A DNA stretch of 64,000 bases from Heliobacterium chlorum (GCF_014502795.1 NZ_JACVHF010000001.1:248001-312000), one strand, 5' to 3'. Counted from the stretch's first letter, positions 1 to 10,243 are shown. The notes: generated by a model from the sequence alone, not told the origin. Numbers and translations: made by a program.

Positions 1-96
1 GGATCTCCTGCCTCCCGTAGCGAAGAGTACCCTCATGGAATAAAAGGAATATTGAGCCTTAGAATAGGATTTGTTGATTATAGGGAGGCCCTTGCG

Positions 97-2112
97 ATGA
101 ATCGACGAGGCGGGGGAAAAGAAGCTCATACCGGTTTTCCTTTCGGCATCGATGAAATACTGCCTTTCTTCGATATCACGCCGGATCTGTTTTGTATCAC
201 CGGTTTTGACGGTTATTTTGCCTATCTGAACTCCGCCTGGGAGAGGATACTCGGGTTCTCCAAAGAGGAACTCTTTGCAGCTCCTTATCTTACGTTTCTT
301 CACCCGGAAGATGTGGAACGGACCAAGCAGGCGGTAGCCTCACTTGTCCCGGGTGTCAAGACGGTATCTTTTGAAAACCGGCTGCGCTGTAAAAACGGCA
401 CCTATAAGCATATACAGTGGAACTCGGCACTGGTCACGGAAAAGGGTTACATTTGTGCCGTTGGATACGATAGGACCGTCAACGAACAAGTCGAAGCAGC
501 AACTGTGGAAGAGAACAAAGCCCTTGAGGTGAAACTTCAAGAGGCAAAAGAAGCAGCAGAAGCGGCCAACCGTGCTAAAAGTGAGTTTCTTGCTACCATC
601 AGCCATGAGATACGTACGCCCATCAACGGGATCTTGGGTATGACCGAGTTGCTTTTGGAATCGGAACTTCCTTCAGAACAGAGGGAATATGCGAAAACCG
701 TCTGCGATTCCGCCTATTTGCTGCTGAATATCATCAATGATGTATTGGACTTTTCAAAAATCGAGGCGGGAAAAATGCAATTGGAAATCAGCGACTTGCT
801 TCTGGCTCCGATGGTCGAAGAAACGGTCCATTTTTTTGAAGCCAAAGCAAAAGATAAAGGACTTTCGCTTCAGGTAAGTCTCGACGATAAAGTTAACCGG
901 CTTATGCGCGGTGATCCCGTTCGACTGCGGCAGATATTGTTTAACCTGGTCAGCAACGCTGTCAAATTTACAGAAAGTGGAAAAGTCATCGTCCGCGCTC
1001 TGATCGAGAGGGAAGAGGACGATGCGGTCCTGATTCGTTTTGAAGTGTCTGATACAGGGATCGGCATGTCTGAGGAAGCATGCCGGCGGTTGTTTGAGCC
1101 CTTTGAACAGGCAGATAGCTCAACGACCCGCAAGTATGGCGGAACCGGGTTGGGCTTGTCCATCTGCAAGGCACTGATCGATATGATGGGCGGACAAATA
1201 GGTGTGAACAGTCAAGAAGGAAAAGGTTCAGTTTTCTGGTTTGTCGTACCCTTTGCTCGAGCTCTAGCTGCTACAGAGGGGACGGAAAGCAGCCTTACCC
1301 TTATTAATCCCTCGCCAACAACCCCAGCCGTCGCCGAGGAAACCCTGCCTGCCGTCAAAGCGGAAAAACCGATTCTCCTGGTCGAAGACAATTCGGTCAA
1401 CCGAAAACTTGTACAGTTACAACTGAAAAAGCTGGGCCTTACCGCCCATGCTGTCGTCAACGGATGGGAAGCTGTTGAGGCTTTTCACCACCAGCCTTTC
1501 AGCCTGATCTTGATGGACTGCCAGATGCCTGTCATGGATGGCTATGAAGCGACACAGGCGATTCGGCGGTCCGAAGCGAGAAAAGGCGGCCATATCCCGA
1601 TCATCGCCATGACGGCCTACGCTATGCAAGGTGATCGGGAACGGTGCCTCAAGGCCGGTATGGACGATTATTTGAGCAAACCTTTTGTGATTCAAACACT
1701 TCGTGAGGTGTTGGAACGGTGGTTACCTATGAATCGTGATGAAGAATCCGGTGTGATCGATACAGGGTTGTTGGAAAGCCTCCGTGATCTGCAGGAGGAA
1801 GGAGAACCAGATATCGTGGCCGATGTGATCGATATCTTTTTACGGGATACACCTGAAAAAATTCAAGCCTTGCACGAAGCGGCTCAACGGCAGGATGTGC
1901 GGGCGATGACCAACCTAGCCCACAGTATCAAATCCAGCAGTGCCGGTATCGGTGCCGTAGGCCTTTCAGCCTGCAGTAAAGAGATGGAACTGAAGGGGCG
2001 TCAGGGGCAACTGGACGGTGCCCAAGAAAAGGCGGCCCGTATAGAGGCGGAATTTATCAAAGCAAGAAGAGTTTTAGAAAAGATGAATGTTAACTCGGTG
2101 CCACAAAAGTGA
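97..2112 (+). CDS. Hybrid sensor histidine kinase (PAS-HisKA-HATPase-REC-Hpt)
   Basis: Soluble multi-step phosphorelay kinase of 671 aa with no membrane segment. A PAS domain spans about residues 22-135 and a short coiled coil 138-160. HisKA follows with phosphoacceptor His170 in SHEIRTP, then an HATPase with N-box NLVSNAVKF (283-291) and G box GGTGLGL (348-354). A receiver domain has acceptor Asp474 in LMDCQMP, and a C-terminal Hpt has His609 in [12 protein letters not shown] 97 is chosen because GGGAGG lies about 8 nt upstream; an in-frame TTG at 52 has no good ribosome site. The kinase core closely resembles the hybrid kinase at 3394, so the two look like duplicates. The signal is unknown. 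The neighbouring B12-binding protein suggests a shared light or cobalamin input, which is inference. Confidence 0.93.
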   Translation: MNRRGGGKEAHTGFPFGIDEILPFFDITPDLFCITGFDGYFAYLNSAWERILGFSKEELFAAPYLTFLHPEDVERTKQAVASLVPGVKTVSFENRLRCKNGTYKHIQWNSALVTEKGYICAVGYDRTVNEQVEAATVEENKALEVKLQEAKEAAEAANRAKSEFLATISHEIRTPINGILGMTELLLESELPSEQREYAKTVCDSAYLLLNIINDVLDFSKIEAGKMQLEISDLLLAPMVEETVHFFEAKAKDKGLSLQVSLDDKVNRLMRGDPVRLRQILFNLVSNAVKFTESGKVIVRALIEREEDDAVLIRFEVSDTGIGMSEEACRRLFEPFEQADSSTTRKYGGTGLGLSICKALIDMMGGQIGVNSQEGKGSVFWFVVPFARALAATEGTESSLTLINPSPTTPAVAEETLPAVKAEKPILLVEDNSVNRKLVQLQLKKLGLTAHAVVNGWEAVEAFHHQPFSLILMDCQMPVMDGYEATQAIRRSEARKGGHIPIIAMTAYAMQGDRERCLKAGMDDYLSKPFVIQTLREVLERWLPMNRDEESGVIDTGLLESLRDLQEEGEPDIVADVIDIFLRDTPEKIQALHEAAQRQDVRAMTNLAHSIKSSSAGIGAVGLSACSKEMELKGRQGQLDGAQEKAARIEAEFIKARRVLEKMNVNSVPQK

Positions 2113-2294
2113 AAAGCAATAATTACATTACTTAATAATGCATATGGAAGTTGTTCGTAAAAAATGTATTGCTTTTTTCAAGGTATGCAGGATTCCCTGT
2201 AAGAACGAGGAATATTGATCATAAGAAAACGAGTGCGCATGAAGGCTTTACTTCGAACATAGGCGATTTGATGGGTTCATGAAAGGAGCAGATC

Positions 2295-3356
2295 ATGGAA
2301 CACAACTATTATCAAGTCAGCCGGAAAATGGAGGAGCAACTTGCAGCACTATCGGAAGCTGTTTTTACACGTCAGTGCCAGGACCATACAGAGCTGACCG
2401 ACCGGTTTCAAAGGATCGGACGAACTCGAGCGCTCCAGGATATGCAAGCGCAGTTGTCTTTTTTGGCAGAAGCAGTCGCCACGGAGCGACCCGCTTTATT
2501 TACCGATTATGTGGCATGGCTCAAGACGATGCTCTTGGGAAGAGGCATACCCCTATCGAATGTTGTGAATAACCTCACCTATAACCGAGAAGTGCTTCAG
2601 AATAGCCTTCCTCCTGAAATCCACAGCGTTGCTTGCGCTTATGTGGATATGGGCATTCACATTCTCGATTGCTCGCCGGAAGAGCCGCCCACATTTTTGC
2701 ATGGTCAAGCCCCTTTGGCGGACTTGAGCCGTCAATTTCTCGAAGCGCTCTTGCGAGCCGAAAGGCACGAGGCGACACGTTTGATCATGGACGCTGTTCA
2801 ATCCGGTATCTCTGTCCGTGACATTTACCTGCATGTCTTTCAGCGTTCCCAATATGAAATCGGCCGCCTTTGGCAGATGAATCACATCAACGTGGCCCAG
2901 GAGCACTACTGTTCGGCGGCTACGCAGATGATCATGGCCCAGTTGTATCCTTATATTTTTTCAGGAAAAAAGAACGGTTACCGGCTTGTAGCAACTTGTG
3001 TAAGCGGCGAGTTGCATGAAATCGGTATCCGCATGATTACGGACCTCTTAGAGATGGACGGATGGGATACCTATTTCCTCGGTGCCAGCACCCCTGCCGA
3101 CAATATCCTGCAGGCATTGCAGGAACAGGCGGCTCATGTGCTCGCTGTGTCTGCAACGATGACTTTCCATGTGCGTATGGTTGCCGAGTTGATTCAAAAG
3201 GTTCGGTCTTCCGAACTGGGTAAAACGCTGAAAATTATGGTCGGTGGATACCCCTTTAATGTGGAACCGGAGTTGTGGCAAAAGGTAGGTGCCGATGCCT
3301 TTGCCCGGGATGCGAAAGAGGCGGTCAGCGTCGCCAAAGCCTTGATAACAGCGTAA
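2295..3356 (+). CDS. B12-binding protein with CarH-like W-x9-EH motif, candidate photoreceptor
   Basis: 353 aa with three parts. Residues 1-140 form a helical N-terminal region I do not recognise; it is not a MerR-type HTH. Residues about 145-225 look like the four-helix cap of B12-binding proteins, with Trp193 followed exactly nine residues later by Glu203-His204 (W-x9-EH). Residues 228-350 form a Rossmann-like B12 domain with the ExHxxG motif E239-L-H241-E-I-G244, where His241 would be the lower cobalt ligand. In CarH-type photoreceptors W-x9-EH holds the adenosyl group of adenosylcobalamin. The start has AAAGGAG 7 nt upstream. It ends 37 nt before the hybrid kinase at 3394, so the two are probably co-transcribed. 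No methyltransferase gene is adjacent, which favours sensing over catalysis; a corrinoid carrier role remains possible. Confidence 0.85.
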   Translation: MEHNYYQVSRKMEEQLAALSEAVFTRQCQDHTELTDRFQRIGRTRALQDMQAQLSFLAEAVATERPALFTDYVAWLKTMLLGRGIPLSNVVNNLTYNREVLQNSLPPEIHSVACAYVDMGIHILDCSPEEPPTFLHGQAPLADLSRQFLEALLRAERHEATRLIMDAVQSGISVRDIYLHVFQRSQYEIGRLWQMNHINVAQEHYCSAATQMIMAQLYPYIFSGKKNGYRLVATCVSGELHEIGIRMITDLLEMDGWDTYFLGASTPADNILQALQEQAAHVLAVSATMTFHVRMVAELIQKVRSSELGKTLKIMVGGYPFNVEPELWQKVGADAFARDAKEAVSVAKALITA

Positions 3357-3393
3357 AAAGAATAGTCCTCCTTGGTAGAGGGAGTGGCCGCAA

Positions 3394-5436
3394 ATGAATT
3401 CTTCTGAGTTGACAACAGGCCTCGCCGTGATCTGTGACTGGCAAGGTATCATTCGACGGGTGATCAGCAATGAGTTAGGTGCTTCTACCCGGATACGGGC
3501 TGGACAGCCTTTTCCCGGAATCATTGATCCGAAGTGTATCGATAAGGCGATGAATTTTATCACTGCCTTGCGAACCCAAGAGAATGTATTCAATTGGGAA
3601 CTGAATGTCCCTGTCGGCGATACGCTGTTTTTGCTTTTCTTCGCCGGTTTTGCCCACGATGGACGGTTATATATTGTGGGCGCCCGTTCTCGAACGGCCA
3701 TGAGCGAACTCTACGAGGAGATCCTTGAAAAGACGAAGCAAGCCCCGGCCCTGCGAACGACGATGAAAGAACTGGCCAGTCAGGCAGGGAACCAGGCCGA
3801 TTGGGATCGGGAACTGTATGACGAAGTGACCCGGCTGAACAATGAACTGGTCAACTTGCAGCGTATGCTCGTCAAAAAGTTGGAGAAGAGCGAAGAGCGT
3901 CACCGCCTGCTGGCGGAAAACTCTTCCGATTTGATCACCCGCCGAACACCGGAAAATGTTATCCTCTACGCATCACCTGTATGCCGGCATTTGCTCGGAT
4001 ACGAGCCGGAAGAACTGATTGGACGATCTGGCTACGAGTTTATTCATCCAGACGATACGGAACAGGTGATTGACGCGTATAAGCGACTGGCTCATGCATC
4101 AGGGCCTTTGACCCTTCGCTATCAGGTCCATCGCAAAGACGGCCAGTACATATGGTTTGAGACAAAGAGCCGGCCGGTGTTCGATGGAGAAAAGGTTCAG
4201 GAGATCATCGCCGTATCCCGCGACATTACGGAGCGAAAGCGGGAGGAAGTGGAACTGCAGACGGCAAAAGAAGCTGCCGAAGCGGCCAACTCGGCCAAGA
4301 GTGCTTTTTTGGCTACGGTCAGTCATGAGATCCGGACACCGATGCACGGGATCATCGGGATGACCGACCTGCTCATAGAGACGCCATTAAATGCGGAGCA
4401 GCAGGAATATGCCAAGACGATCAGCGACTTGTCTCAGCAGTTATCGGCGATCATCAATGATATTTTAGATTTTTCAAAAATTGAGGCTGGTAAAATCGAT
4501 TTAAATATCACGGAATTCCAAATCCCGCTTGTAGTCGGTGAGCTCGTCAATCTTTCCCGGTGTAAGTTAGATGCACAACAGGTGCAGTTTGACGTTGATA
4601 TCGCTGCTGATGTTCCTTCAAGCGTGCGAGGCGACGATGTGCGTCTTCGCCAGGTTTTGATGAATCTCGTCAGCAACGCCGTCAAGTTTACCGAATCGGG
4701 AAAGGTGACCTTGCGAATCACTAAAGAGACGGCAGGCAAACCAGTCATACGGTTCGAGGTGATCGACTCGGGAATTGGGATTCCCGAAGAGGTTCAGCCG
4801 CGTCTGTTCCAGCCCTTTACCCAAGCGGACAGTTCGACCACCCGGAAATACGGAGGGACCGGTTTAGGGTTAGCGATTTCGAAACGTCTGGTCGAATTGA
4901 TGGAAGGTCAGATCGGGTTTCACAGCAAACCTGGGCAAGGTTCGACCTTCTGGTTTACCATTCCCTTGGAAGTCCCTCTTTCAACCAAGCAACAGGAGGA
5001 GCCCTCTCCTATTCTTAAGATCCTGCCCTTACGAGCACCGGCAGAGAAGATGATTTTGCTCGTCGAGGATAATCCAGTCAACCAGCGGCTCGCCTTGCTG
5101 CAATTGAAAAAATTCGGCATCCCGATCCATGCCGTCACCAACGGGAGGGAAGCCCTCGAAGCGCTTACGCAGAAAGCCTATACGTTGGTGCTGATGGACT
5201 GTCAGATGCCGGAGATGGATGGCTTTGAAGCGACAAGGGCCATCCGGAAGATGGAATCCGAGCAAGGGGGGCATACACCTATCGTGGCTATGACAGCCCG
5301 GGCTATGCAGGGTGACCGGGAGGAATGCCTCGCTTGTGGTATGGATGACTACATCAGCAAGCCGATCAAGATGGAAGACCTTCGCCGGGTTCTAGATCAG
5401 TGGTTTGCAGCGATACAATCGGATAGTACACCATAG
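3394..5436 (+). CDS. Hybrid sensor histidine kinase (N-terminal sensor, PAS, HisKA, HATPase, REC)
   Basis: 680 aa, soluble. Residues 1-110 form a compact alpha/beta region that may be a divergent PAS fold. A coiled-coil linker covers about 140-170 and a clear PAS/PAC 170-285. HisKA has His311 in SHEIRTP, the HATPase shows NLVSNAVKF and GGTGLGL, and the receiver has Asp602 in LMDCQMP. Unlike the kinase at 97 it has no Hpt, so its phosphoryl group must pass to a separate Hpt, perhaps that of the neighbour. A GGGAG site precedes ATG 3394. The 37-nt gap after the B12-binding gene indicates an operon and makes that protein the best candidate input partner (inference). Confidence 0.92.
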   Translation: MNSSELTTGLAVICDWQGIIRRVISNELGASTRIRAGQPFPGIIDPKCIDKAMNFITALRTQENVFNWELNVPVGDTLFLLFFAGFAHDGRLYIVGARSRTAMSELYEEILEKTKQAPALRTTMKELASQAGNQADWDRELYDEVTRLNNELVNLQRMLVKKLEKSEERHRLLAENSSDLITRRTPENVILYASPVCRHLLGYEPEELIGRSGYEFIHPDDTEQVIDAYKRLAHASGPLTLRYQVHRKDGQYIWFETKSRPVFDGEKVQEIIAVSRDITERKREEVELQTAKEAAEAANSAKSAFLATVSHEIRTPMHGIIGMTDLLIETPLNAEQQEYAKTISDLSQQLSAIINDILDFSKIEAGKIDLNITEFQIPLVVGELVNLSRCKLDAQQVQFDVDIAADVPSSVRGDDVRLRQVLMNLVSNAVKFTESGKVTLRITKETAGKPVIRFEVIDSGIGIPEEVQPRLFQPFTQADSSTTRKYGGTGLGLAISKRLVELMEGQIGFHSKPGQGSTFWFTIPLEVPLSTKQQEEPSPILKILPLRAPAEKMILLVEDNPVNQRLALLQLKKFGIPIHAVTNGREALEALTQKAYTLVLMDCQMPEMDGFEATRAIRKMESEQGGHTPIVAMTARAMQGDREECLACGMDDYISKPIKMEDLRRVLDQWFAAIQSDSTP

Positions 5437-5468
5437 AAGGCCCCCTTCCATGTGGAAAGAGGGCCTTC
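5436..5468. terminator. Hairpin between convergent genes
   Basis: Inverted repeat GAAGGCCC (5436-5443) with GGGCCTTC (5461-5468), and further pairing inside. It starts at the stop codon of the hybrid kinase and lies just past the reverse-strand GH18 gene. The T-run is weak on both sides. Confidence 0.6.
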
Positions 5469-5482
5469 TATATTATTACGCC

Positions 5483-6598
5483 TTATTTTAACTTACTGTT
5501 GACGATGTCCCAAAAGCTCTGATCCTCGAAGCCTAGACGCCAGATGCCGATACCGCCCAGCCCGTACTGATTGACTAAGTCTAACTTGTAGGATGTCGAT
5601 TGGGCGTTTTCGTACCAGACTTGATGGCTTTGACCATAACTGTCGGTGTATGTAAACCAGGGACATTTGGCCGTGTCATCCCATTGGGAAGTGACGTTGT
5701 ATTGGCTGAGCAATTTCGGTACCGTCAAATATGTAACCGTCTTCGTGCTGGATCCATACCAGTCGTATCCGTACGTGGCGATTCCAAGCAGGATCTTTTC
5801 TTTCGGGATGGCCGAGGTGGCGTATTGTACAGCTTTCGTTACGTAGCCGATCGAGGCGATTGGACCGGGAGTTCCGCCAAACCAGTGCTCATCATAGGTC
5901 ATGATTTGGACGAAGTCTGCGCTTTGACCGAGGGCGGTAAAGTCAAAGGCGCCGCCCCAGGAGGAGGTTGTGTCATTGTAGGTTTTACCGGGGACGGAGA
6001 CGATGACGGTGTATCCGAGTGGACCGAGGGCCCCTTTCATTTCCTTGATGAACTGGCTGTAGTTGGCCCGGTCAGTACCTTTCACATTTTCTAAATCCAC
6101 GTTGACGCCGTTGTATCCGTTGGCCGGAAGGATGGTTTTCAGCCGATTGATGACGTTTTGGCGAGCTGTGGCACTTCCCAACAAGGTTGACGCCGTCGTC
6201 TGGTCGAAGCCTCCGTTGATATAGTTATGGATCAGGGCGTAGGCCTTCATCGACTTGGATTTGGCTAAAGTAATTCCGTCTGCCGGTGCCGTACCTGTCA
6301 AATTTCCTTGTCCATCGACTCGGTAGGTAAACGTCGAAATGGCGTTAAAGGAGCTGCCATAGTTGGCGACAGAGTTGTAAGCCGTCTTATCGCCGCTGTA
6401 ATCGACAGGATAGTAACCGAGAATCGTCTTGCCAGTGACGGTCGTCGGGGAGGCCGTTGTCGTCGTTCCCGTTGAGGTCGTGGTGCCGGTCGGCGAAGTC
6501 GGCTTCGTAGTGACTTTTTTGGCCGCTAGAACAGGAAGAGGCAAGATGAAGAGGGACATGAGCAGCAGGGCCAGAAACAGACGAAGCTTTTTTGACAT
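5483..6598 (-). CDS. Secreted GH18 glycoside hydrolase (spore-type, YaaH/SleL-like)
   Basis: 371 aa. A signal peptide (KK, then a hydrophobic stretch ending VLA) is followed by a Thr/Ser/Pro linker of about 25 residues and a GH18 barrel. The catalytic motif reads GVNVDLEN, matching the DxxDxDxE-type strand of the family with a terminal Glu acid. YGYDWYGS and the C-terminal GIWRLGFED are typical of GH18 proteins related to spore cortex or cell-wall N-acetylglucosaminidases. ATG 6598 is chosen over an in-frame TTG two codons earlier because GGAG sits 9 nt upstream of the ATG. No LysM repeats are present. It is a paralogue of the next gene (6810). The substrate is probably peptidoglycan or chitin-like polymer. 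Confidence 0.88.
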   Translation of the reverse strand: MSKKLRLFLALLLMSLFILPLPVLAAKKVTTKPTSPTGTTTSTGTTTTASPTTVTGKTILGYYPVDYSGDKTAYNSVANYGSSFNAISTFTYRVDGQGNLTGTAPADGITLAKSKSMKAYALIHNYINGGFDQTTASTLLGSATARQNVINRLKTILPANGYNGVNVDLENVKGTDRANYSQFIKEMKGALGPLGYTVIVSVPGKTYNDTTSSWGGAFDFTALGQSADFVQIMTYDEHWFGGTPGPIASIGYVTKAVQYATSAIPKEKILLGIATYGYDWYGSSTKTVTYLTVPKLLSQYNVTSQWDDTAKCPWFTYTDSYGQSHQVWYENAQSTSYKLDLVNQYGLGGIGIWRLGFEDQSFWDIVNSKLK

Positions 6599-6722
6599 AG
6601 TCAATTTCTCCTTTGATGATGTGTTATAGTGCTACGGATGCTTGTGCCTGTCTGCACATTTATTTTAGCATAGATAAAATTTTCTTACATCGGTCAAAGG
6701 TCCTAAAAAATTAATTATCAAT

Positions 6723-6752
6723 AAAAAACCACTCTGACTAGAGTGGTTTTTT
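6723..6752 (-). terminator. Intrinsic terminator after second GH18 gene
   Basis: Symmetric stem AACCACTCT / AGAGTGGTT with A/T runs on both sides, 58 nt past the stop of the 6810-7910 gene. It can act in either direction. Confidence 0.8.
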
Positions 6753-6809
6753 AAATAAGGTACCGGTATTTTGTTTAAAAAGAATGGCAAGTCCCAAGTC
6801 GGTTTTTGT

Positions 6810-7910
6810 TTATTTCAGCTTGGTGTCGACTATGTCCCAAAAGCTCTTGTCTTCAAAACCTAAGCGCCAGATGGCCACTCCGGCCAAATCGTATTGGTTG
6901 ACCAAATCAAGTTTATAACCGGTGGAACGGGCGTTTTCATACCATACTTCATGTTTTTGGCCTGACCCGTCCCAGTAAGTGAACCAGGGTGTTTTGGACG
7001 ATTCGTCCCACCATGGGGTGATGCCGAAGGTGGATAGGATCTGGGGAACAGAGTAGTAATCTACTGCTTTTGTCGTCTTGCCGGTCCAGTCATAACCATA
7101 GGTGGCGATGCCTAAGAGGACTTTCTCTTTTGGGACGGCGGTCAATGTGTACCGGATCGCACGGTTTACGTAATCAATGGAAGCGATAGGGCCTGCCTGT
7201 CCGCCGGGCCAGTGTTCGTCATAGGTCATAATCTGTAAATAGTCAGCAGAATTCGCCAAGGCAGTGTAGTCAAAAGCGCCGCCCCAAGCAGAAGTTCGAT
7301 CGTCAAAGAGCTTGGCCGGTACAGAAACGATGACTTTATATCCTCGAGGGGATAAGGCGTTCTTCAGTTCTTCGATGAATTGGCTGTAGTTGGCCCGTTC
7401 GGAAGCCTTTACGCTTTCTATATCTACGGTGACGCCGTCATATCCATTCGATTGTAGCATGCTCATCAATTGGTCGATCGCATTTTTGCGAGCTTGAGAA
7501 CTACCGAGGAACGTGGAAGCCAACTGCTGATCGAAATTTCCGTTTTCATCGAGGTTGTGGATCAGCACATAGGTCTTGACCCCTCTGGCTTTCGCTAATG
7601 CAAGGCCGTCGGTAGGCGCTGTTCCGCTTAGGTTTCCTTGCTTGTCCACGCTGTAGGTAAAGGTGGAGATGGCATTAAAGGAATCGCCGTACATAGCGAG
7701 TGAATTATAAGCCGCTTTGTCGCCGTCATAATAGACCGGGTAATAGCCAAGGATGACTTTATCGTTTCTATATTCTTGCAGTTGGTGGTTATCTGTGTTG
7801 TAGATGCCGAGGGCTTGAGAAACGTCAAAAAAATAGGCCCAAGACGAAGTCGGATGCATGAAGAGGAGGAGAAGCAGGGAAAGCATGACAAGAGGTAGTT
7901 TTCGTTTCAC
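6810..7910 (-). CDS. Secreted GH18 glycoside hydrolase, paralogue of the 5483 gene
   Basis: 366 aa from a GTG start with AAGGAAG about 11 nt upstream. An in-frame ATG at 7970 lacks a ribosome site and would bury the signal peptide (KRK then LPLVMLSLLLLLF). The GH18 domain has catalytic strand GVTVDIES, so the key acidic positions are kept, and it shares YGYDWTG and AIWRLGFEDKSFWDIVD with its neighbour. It lacks the neighbour's Thr-rich linker. The tandem arrangement with a terminator after each copy indicates local duplication with separate transcription. Likely role is remodelling of spore or cell-wall glycan (inference). Confidence 0.87.
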   Translation of the reverse strand: MKRKLPLVMLSLLLLLFMHPTSSWAYFFDVSQALGIYNTDNHQLQEYRNDKVILGYYPVYYDGDKAAYNSLAMYGDSFNAISTFTYSVDKQGNLSGTAPTDGLALAKARGVKTYVLIHNLDENGNFDQQLASTFLGSSQARKNAIDQLMSMLQSNGYDGVTVDIESVKASERANYSQFIEELKNALSPRGYKVIVSVPAKLFDDRTSAWGGAFDYTALANSADYLQIMTYDEHWPGGQAGPIASIDYVNRAIRYTLTAVPKEKVLLGIATYGYDWTGKTTKAVDYYSVPQILSTFGITPWWDESSKTPWFTYWDGSGQKHEVWYENARSTGYKLDLVNQYDLAGVAIWRLGFEDKSFWDIVDTKLK

Positions 7911-8041
7911 TCGTCCGTCCACTTCCTTTGGTTGATAAAAGTAGTGCAAAATCGAAGCAATATGTAGCATTGGCGGCCATGGAGAAGGTTTAGTATTTTT
8001 GCTCGTCTATCGTATCATGAAGCAAATCGATGAAGATAGTG

Positions 8042-8072
8042 AAAAAACCACCCAGCATTGGGTGGTTTTTTC
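8042..8072 (-). terminator. Intrinsic terminator of DUF2935 gene
   Basis: Stem AAAAAACCACCC / GGGTGGTTTTTT with a short loop. It overlaps the stop codon of the reverse-strand gene that ends at 8071. Confidence 0.85.
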
Positions 8073-8877
8073 ATTCGGAACGAGGTTGAGTCGGGTCGCA
8101 TTCTGGTGGCTTGATCGTTGAAACCTGAGCCAGTTTGATTAAGTAATAGCATTCTTCCCGAATCATGTGATCCGGCGTCAATGGCGGAAAAATACCTAGC
8201 ACGGCATTGGTTTTTCTTGACGCTTCCAATTGTGTAAGAAAGGTGCTGAAGGAGTTGATCTCTCGTTCCACTTGACGGTTGAGGTACTGCAGAGCAGGAA
8301 ACTCTTTGACGCCCGTTCGCATGTAACCGGCTAGGCTGACGGCTTTTTTATAGAGGTTGTCGAACTGCCGTTCAAATATCAAGTTTGTGTCTATCAATGG
8401 TTTTTCCACTTCATCCAGTCCGGAGGCGAGGAAGGCCGCGTGTCCCGACGCGTCAGAGAGCCAAAGGAGGTGCAGATGGGAGATCTGTACGGTGGGACAT
8501 TGTTTAGCCAGCAGGAAGCAGAGGATGCGCAAGTATTCTTCCACCTCGTTGACCATGTGGTTCAGCAGCGTCGGCGGCAGGTTCAGATCGATCGTACCGA
8601 TGATGTGCCGGCGCAGGAGGTGAAGCTTGAAATTGCGGATTTCCCGGGCTTGGTTGTAAGCCTGTTGACCTAGCGCCATCAGGTCTGTCTCTGGTCCCGC
8701 CCGACGAGCTTCTTCCAGCAGTCGATCGAATTCAACGATGAAGAATTCGGCTCGCTGGATTTCGGCAGCCTCTTTTGGTGATAGGGCGTTGAAAATAAAG
8801 CGGCTGTGGTCTCCTAGGATCTGCAGCCAAAAACGATGTTCAAAGAGGGCACTTTGTTCCAAACTGACTGTCTCCAC
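8071..8877 (-). CDS. DUF2935 helical (ferritin-like) protein
   Basis: 268 aa, helical, with no signal or membrane segment. The N-terminal LFEHRFWLQILGDHSRFIFNAL pattern and a second copy-like segment (EECYYLIKL) match the DUF2935 family of Clostridia and Bacilli, predicted four-helix bundles with His/Glu metal ligands. GTG 8877 is chosen because AAGGAGG lies 7 nt upstream; an in-frame ATG nine codons earlier has none. It is transcribed alone with its own terminator. Function is unknown; an iron or spore-related role has been suggested for the family, and nothing here tests it. Confidence 0.8.
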   Translation of the reverse strand: METVSLEQSALFEHRFWLQILGDHSRFIFNALSPKEAAEIQRAEFFIVEFDRLLEEARRAGPETDLMALGQQAYNQAREIRNFKLHLLRRHIIGTIDLNLPPTLLNHMVNEVEEYLRILCFLLAKQCPTVQISHLHLLWLSDASGHAAFLASGLDEVEKPLIDTNLIFERQFDNLYKKAVSLAGYMRTGVKEFPALQYLNRQVEREINSFSTFLTQLEASRKTNAVLGIFPPLTPDHMIREECYYLIKLAQVSTIKPPECDPTQPRSE

Positions 8878-9097
8878 GTATACCCCTCCTTGTGCATGAG
8901 TCAATCATTCTTTTGCCGATAAAATACTATGTCGTTGCCCAATAAAAAGAATAGCTTCTCGCATATCGGGGGGAAGTGGAGAGAATCTTAAAGAAAGAAA
9001 GGGAGTGGGAATACTGTTTAGACATGAAAAACAACTCGCTCTTTCCGCTGGTGGCAAGTATTTTCGCTTAATGGTAAAACGGGAGAGGTAAAGAAAC

Positions 9098-10204
9098 ATG
9101 AAAAAACTGCGTGTTGGGATCATCGGCGTCGGGATGGCCTTCGAACAGCTTCATTATCCGGCTTATCAGGAACTGAAGGATCGTTATGAGATTAAAGCGC
9201 TCTGCGATACGGTCAAAGATAAAGCGTTACCTTGGGCCCGGCGTCTTGGCTTGAGTGAACAGGATGTCTACACCGATTACCGCCCGATGGTATTGCGGGA
9301 CGATCTGGATGTGATCGACATCATGGTTCCGATCAGCTTGAATTACAAGGTGACTGAAGATGTGGCCAAGGCGATTTCGGGAACCTCAAAAGGCATCATC
9401 TGTGAAAAACCCTTGGCCCCTACCCAGGATCAGGCTGTCGCTCATGCTGAGCTTCCCCGAAAATACAATGTTCCCGTACTCATCGCCGAAAACTATCGCT
9501 ATAACGAAGAGATTGATAAAATTCGCGATTTGGTCCGGACAAAGCGCATCGGTGATGTGGTCTACTTCATGCAGAACCGAGTCGCTTGTTTTCCCTGTGA
9601 ACTGAACCAACCGAACAAATTCCCCAACGCGGAATGGCGCCAGCACCCGGACTACCCGGGCGGTGCGATCATGGACACCGGAGTCCATGATATGGCAGCG
9701 CTCCGGCACATCTTCGGGGCTGTCGATAAGCTTCATGCTTTTGGGGTTCCCTTGGAGTCTGATTATTCCCCGTACTCTGTGATCTGTGTGAATATGCGTT
9801 TTAAAAACGGTGTTACAGGCCAATTTTCTTTCTTCTCGTCCGGGAAAGAAATGCAGCGCCCTCTCATCGGACTGCGCATCTTTGGGACGAAAGGCATGAT
9901 TTATCTAGAAGAACGGGACTGCGGAACCATTAATGTGACTTACAACGATGGACGCGCTGAGAAAATTATGTACCGCCCCCAACGAGGCTATTATAATGAA
10001 CTGCTCAATTTCCACAAATTCATGACGGGTGAGGAGCCTATATCGGTTCCGCCGGAAATGGAGTACGGTGATACGAAGACCATCCTTGATATTCTCCGTT
10101 CAGTTCGGGAAGGGAACGTGGTGACCGTCGATGAGACAAGCGACTATTCCCCGGTCTACGGTGACAGTCATTTTCAGGAACATCCACCGACGACGATCAT
10201 GTAA
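9098..10204 (+). CDS. Gfo/Idh/MocA family NAD(P)-dependent oxidoreductase
   Basis: 368 aa. The N-terminal Rossmann fold starts with VGIIGVGMAFEQLHYP and carries CEKPLA, the EKP motif whose Lys takes part in catalysis. The C-terminal domain has the GGAIMDTGVHDMAALRHIFG helix typical of the family. The ribosome site is GAGAGG before ATG 9098. It stands alone, divergent from the DUF2935 gene and closed by a terminator. The substrate cannot be told from sequence; the family acts on sugars, inositols, dihydrodiols and biliverdin. No sugar cluster is nearby. Confidence 0.88.
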   Translation: MKKLRVGIIGVGMAFEQLHYPAYQELKDRYEIKALCDTVKDKALPWARRLGLSEQDVYTDYRPMVLRDDLDVIDIMVPISLNYKVTEDVAKAISGTSKGIICEKPLAPTQDQAVAHAELPRKYNVPVLIAENYRYNEEIDKIRDLVRTKRIGDVVYFMQNRVACFPCELNQPNKFPNAEWRQHPDYPGGAIMDTGVHDMAALRHIFGAVDKLHAFGVPLESDYSPYSVICVNMRFKNGVTGQFSFFSSGKEMQRPLIGLRIFGTKGMIYLEERDCGTINVTYNDGRAEKIMYRPQRGYYNELLNFHKFMTGEEPISVPPEMEYGDTKTILDILRSVREGNVVTVDETSDYSPVYGDSHFQEHPPTTIM

Positions 10205-10243
10205 AAAAGCCGCCCACCTTTCGGAGGTGGACGGCTTTATTTT
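10203..10243. terminator. Bidirectional intrinsic terminator
   Basis: Stem GCCGCCCACCT / AGGTGGACGGC with one mismatch and a short loop, flanked by an A-run and a T-run. It serves the oxidoreductase and possibly the convergent protease gene. Confidence 0.82.

Noticed and set aside
52-96. TTG 52 as start of the first kinase
   Set aside because: No ribosome site before it, whereas ATG 97 has GGGAGG at good spacing.
2113-2294. Terminator between the first kinase and the B12 gene
   Set aside because: AAAAGCAAT / ATTGCTTTT can pair, but the loop is over 40 nt; too weak to list as a feature, although it may still end some transcripts.
5600-6094. 164-codon forward frame opposite the GH18 gene
   Set aside because: The reverse strand encodes an intact GH18 protein with signal peptide and catalytic motif; the forward frame shows no family features.
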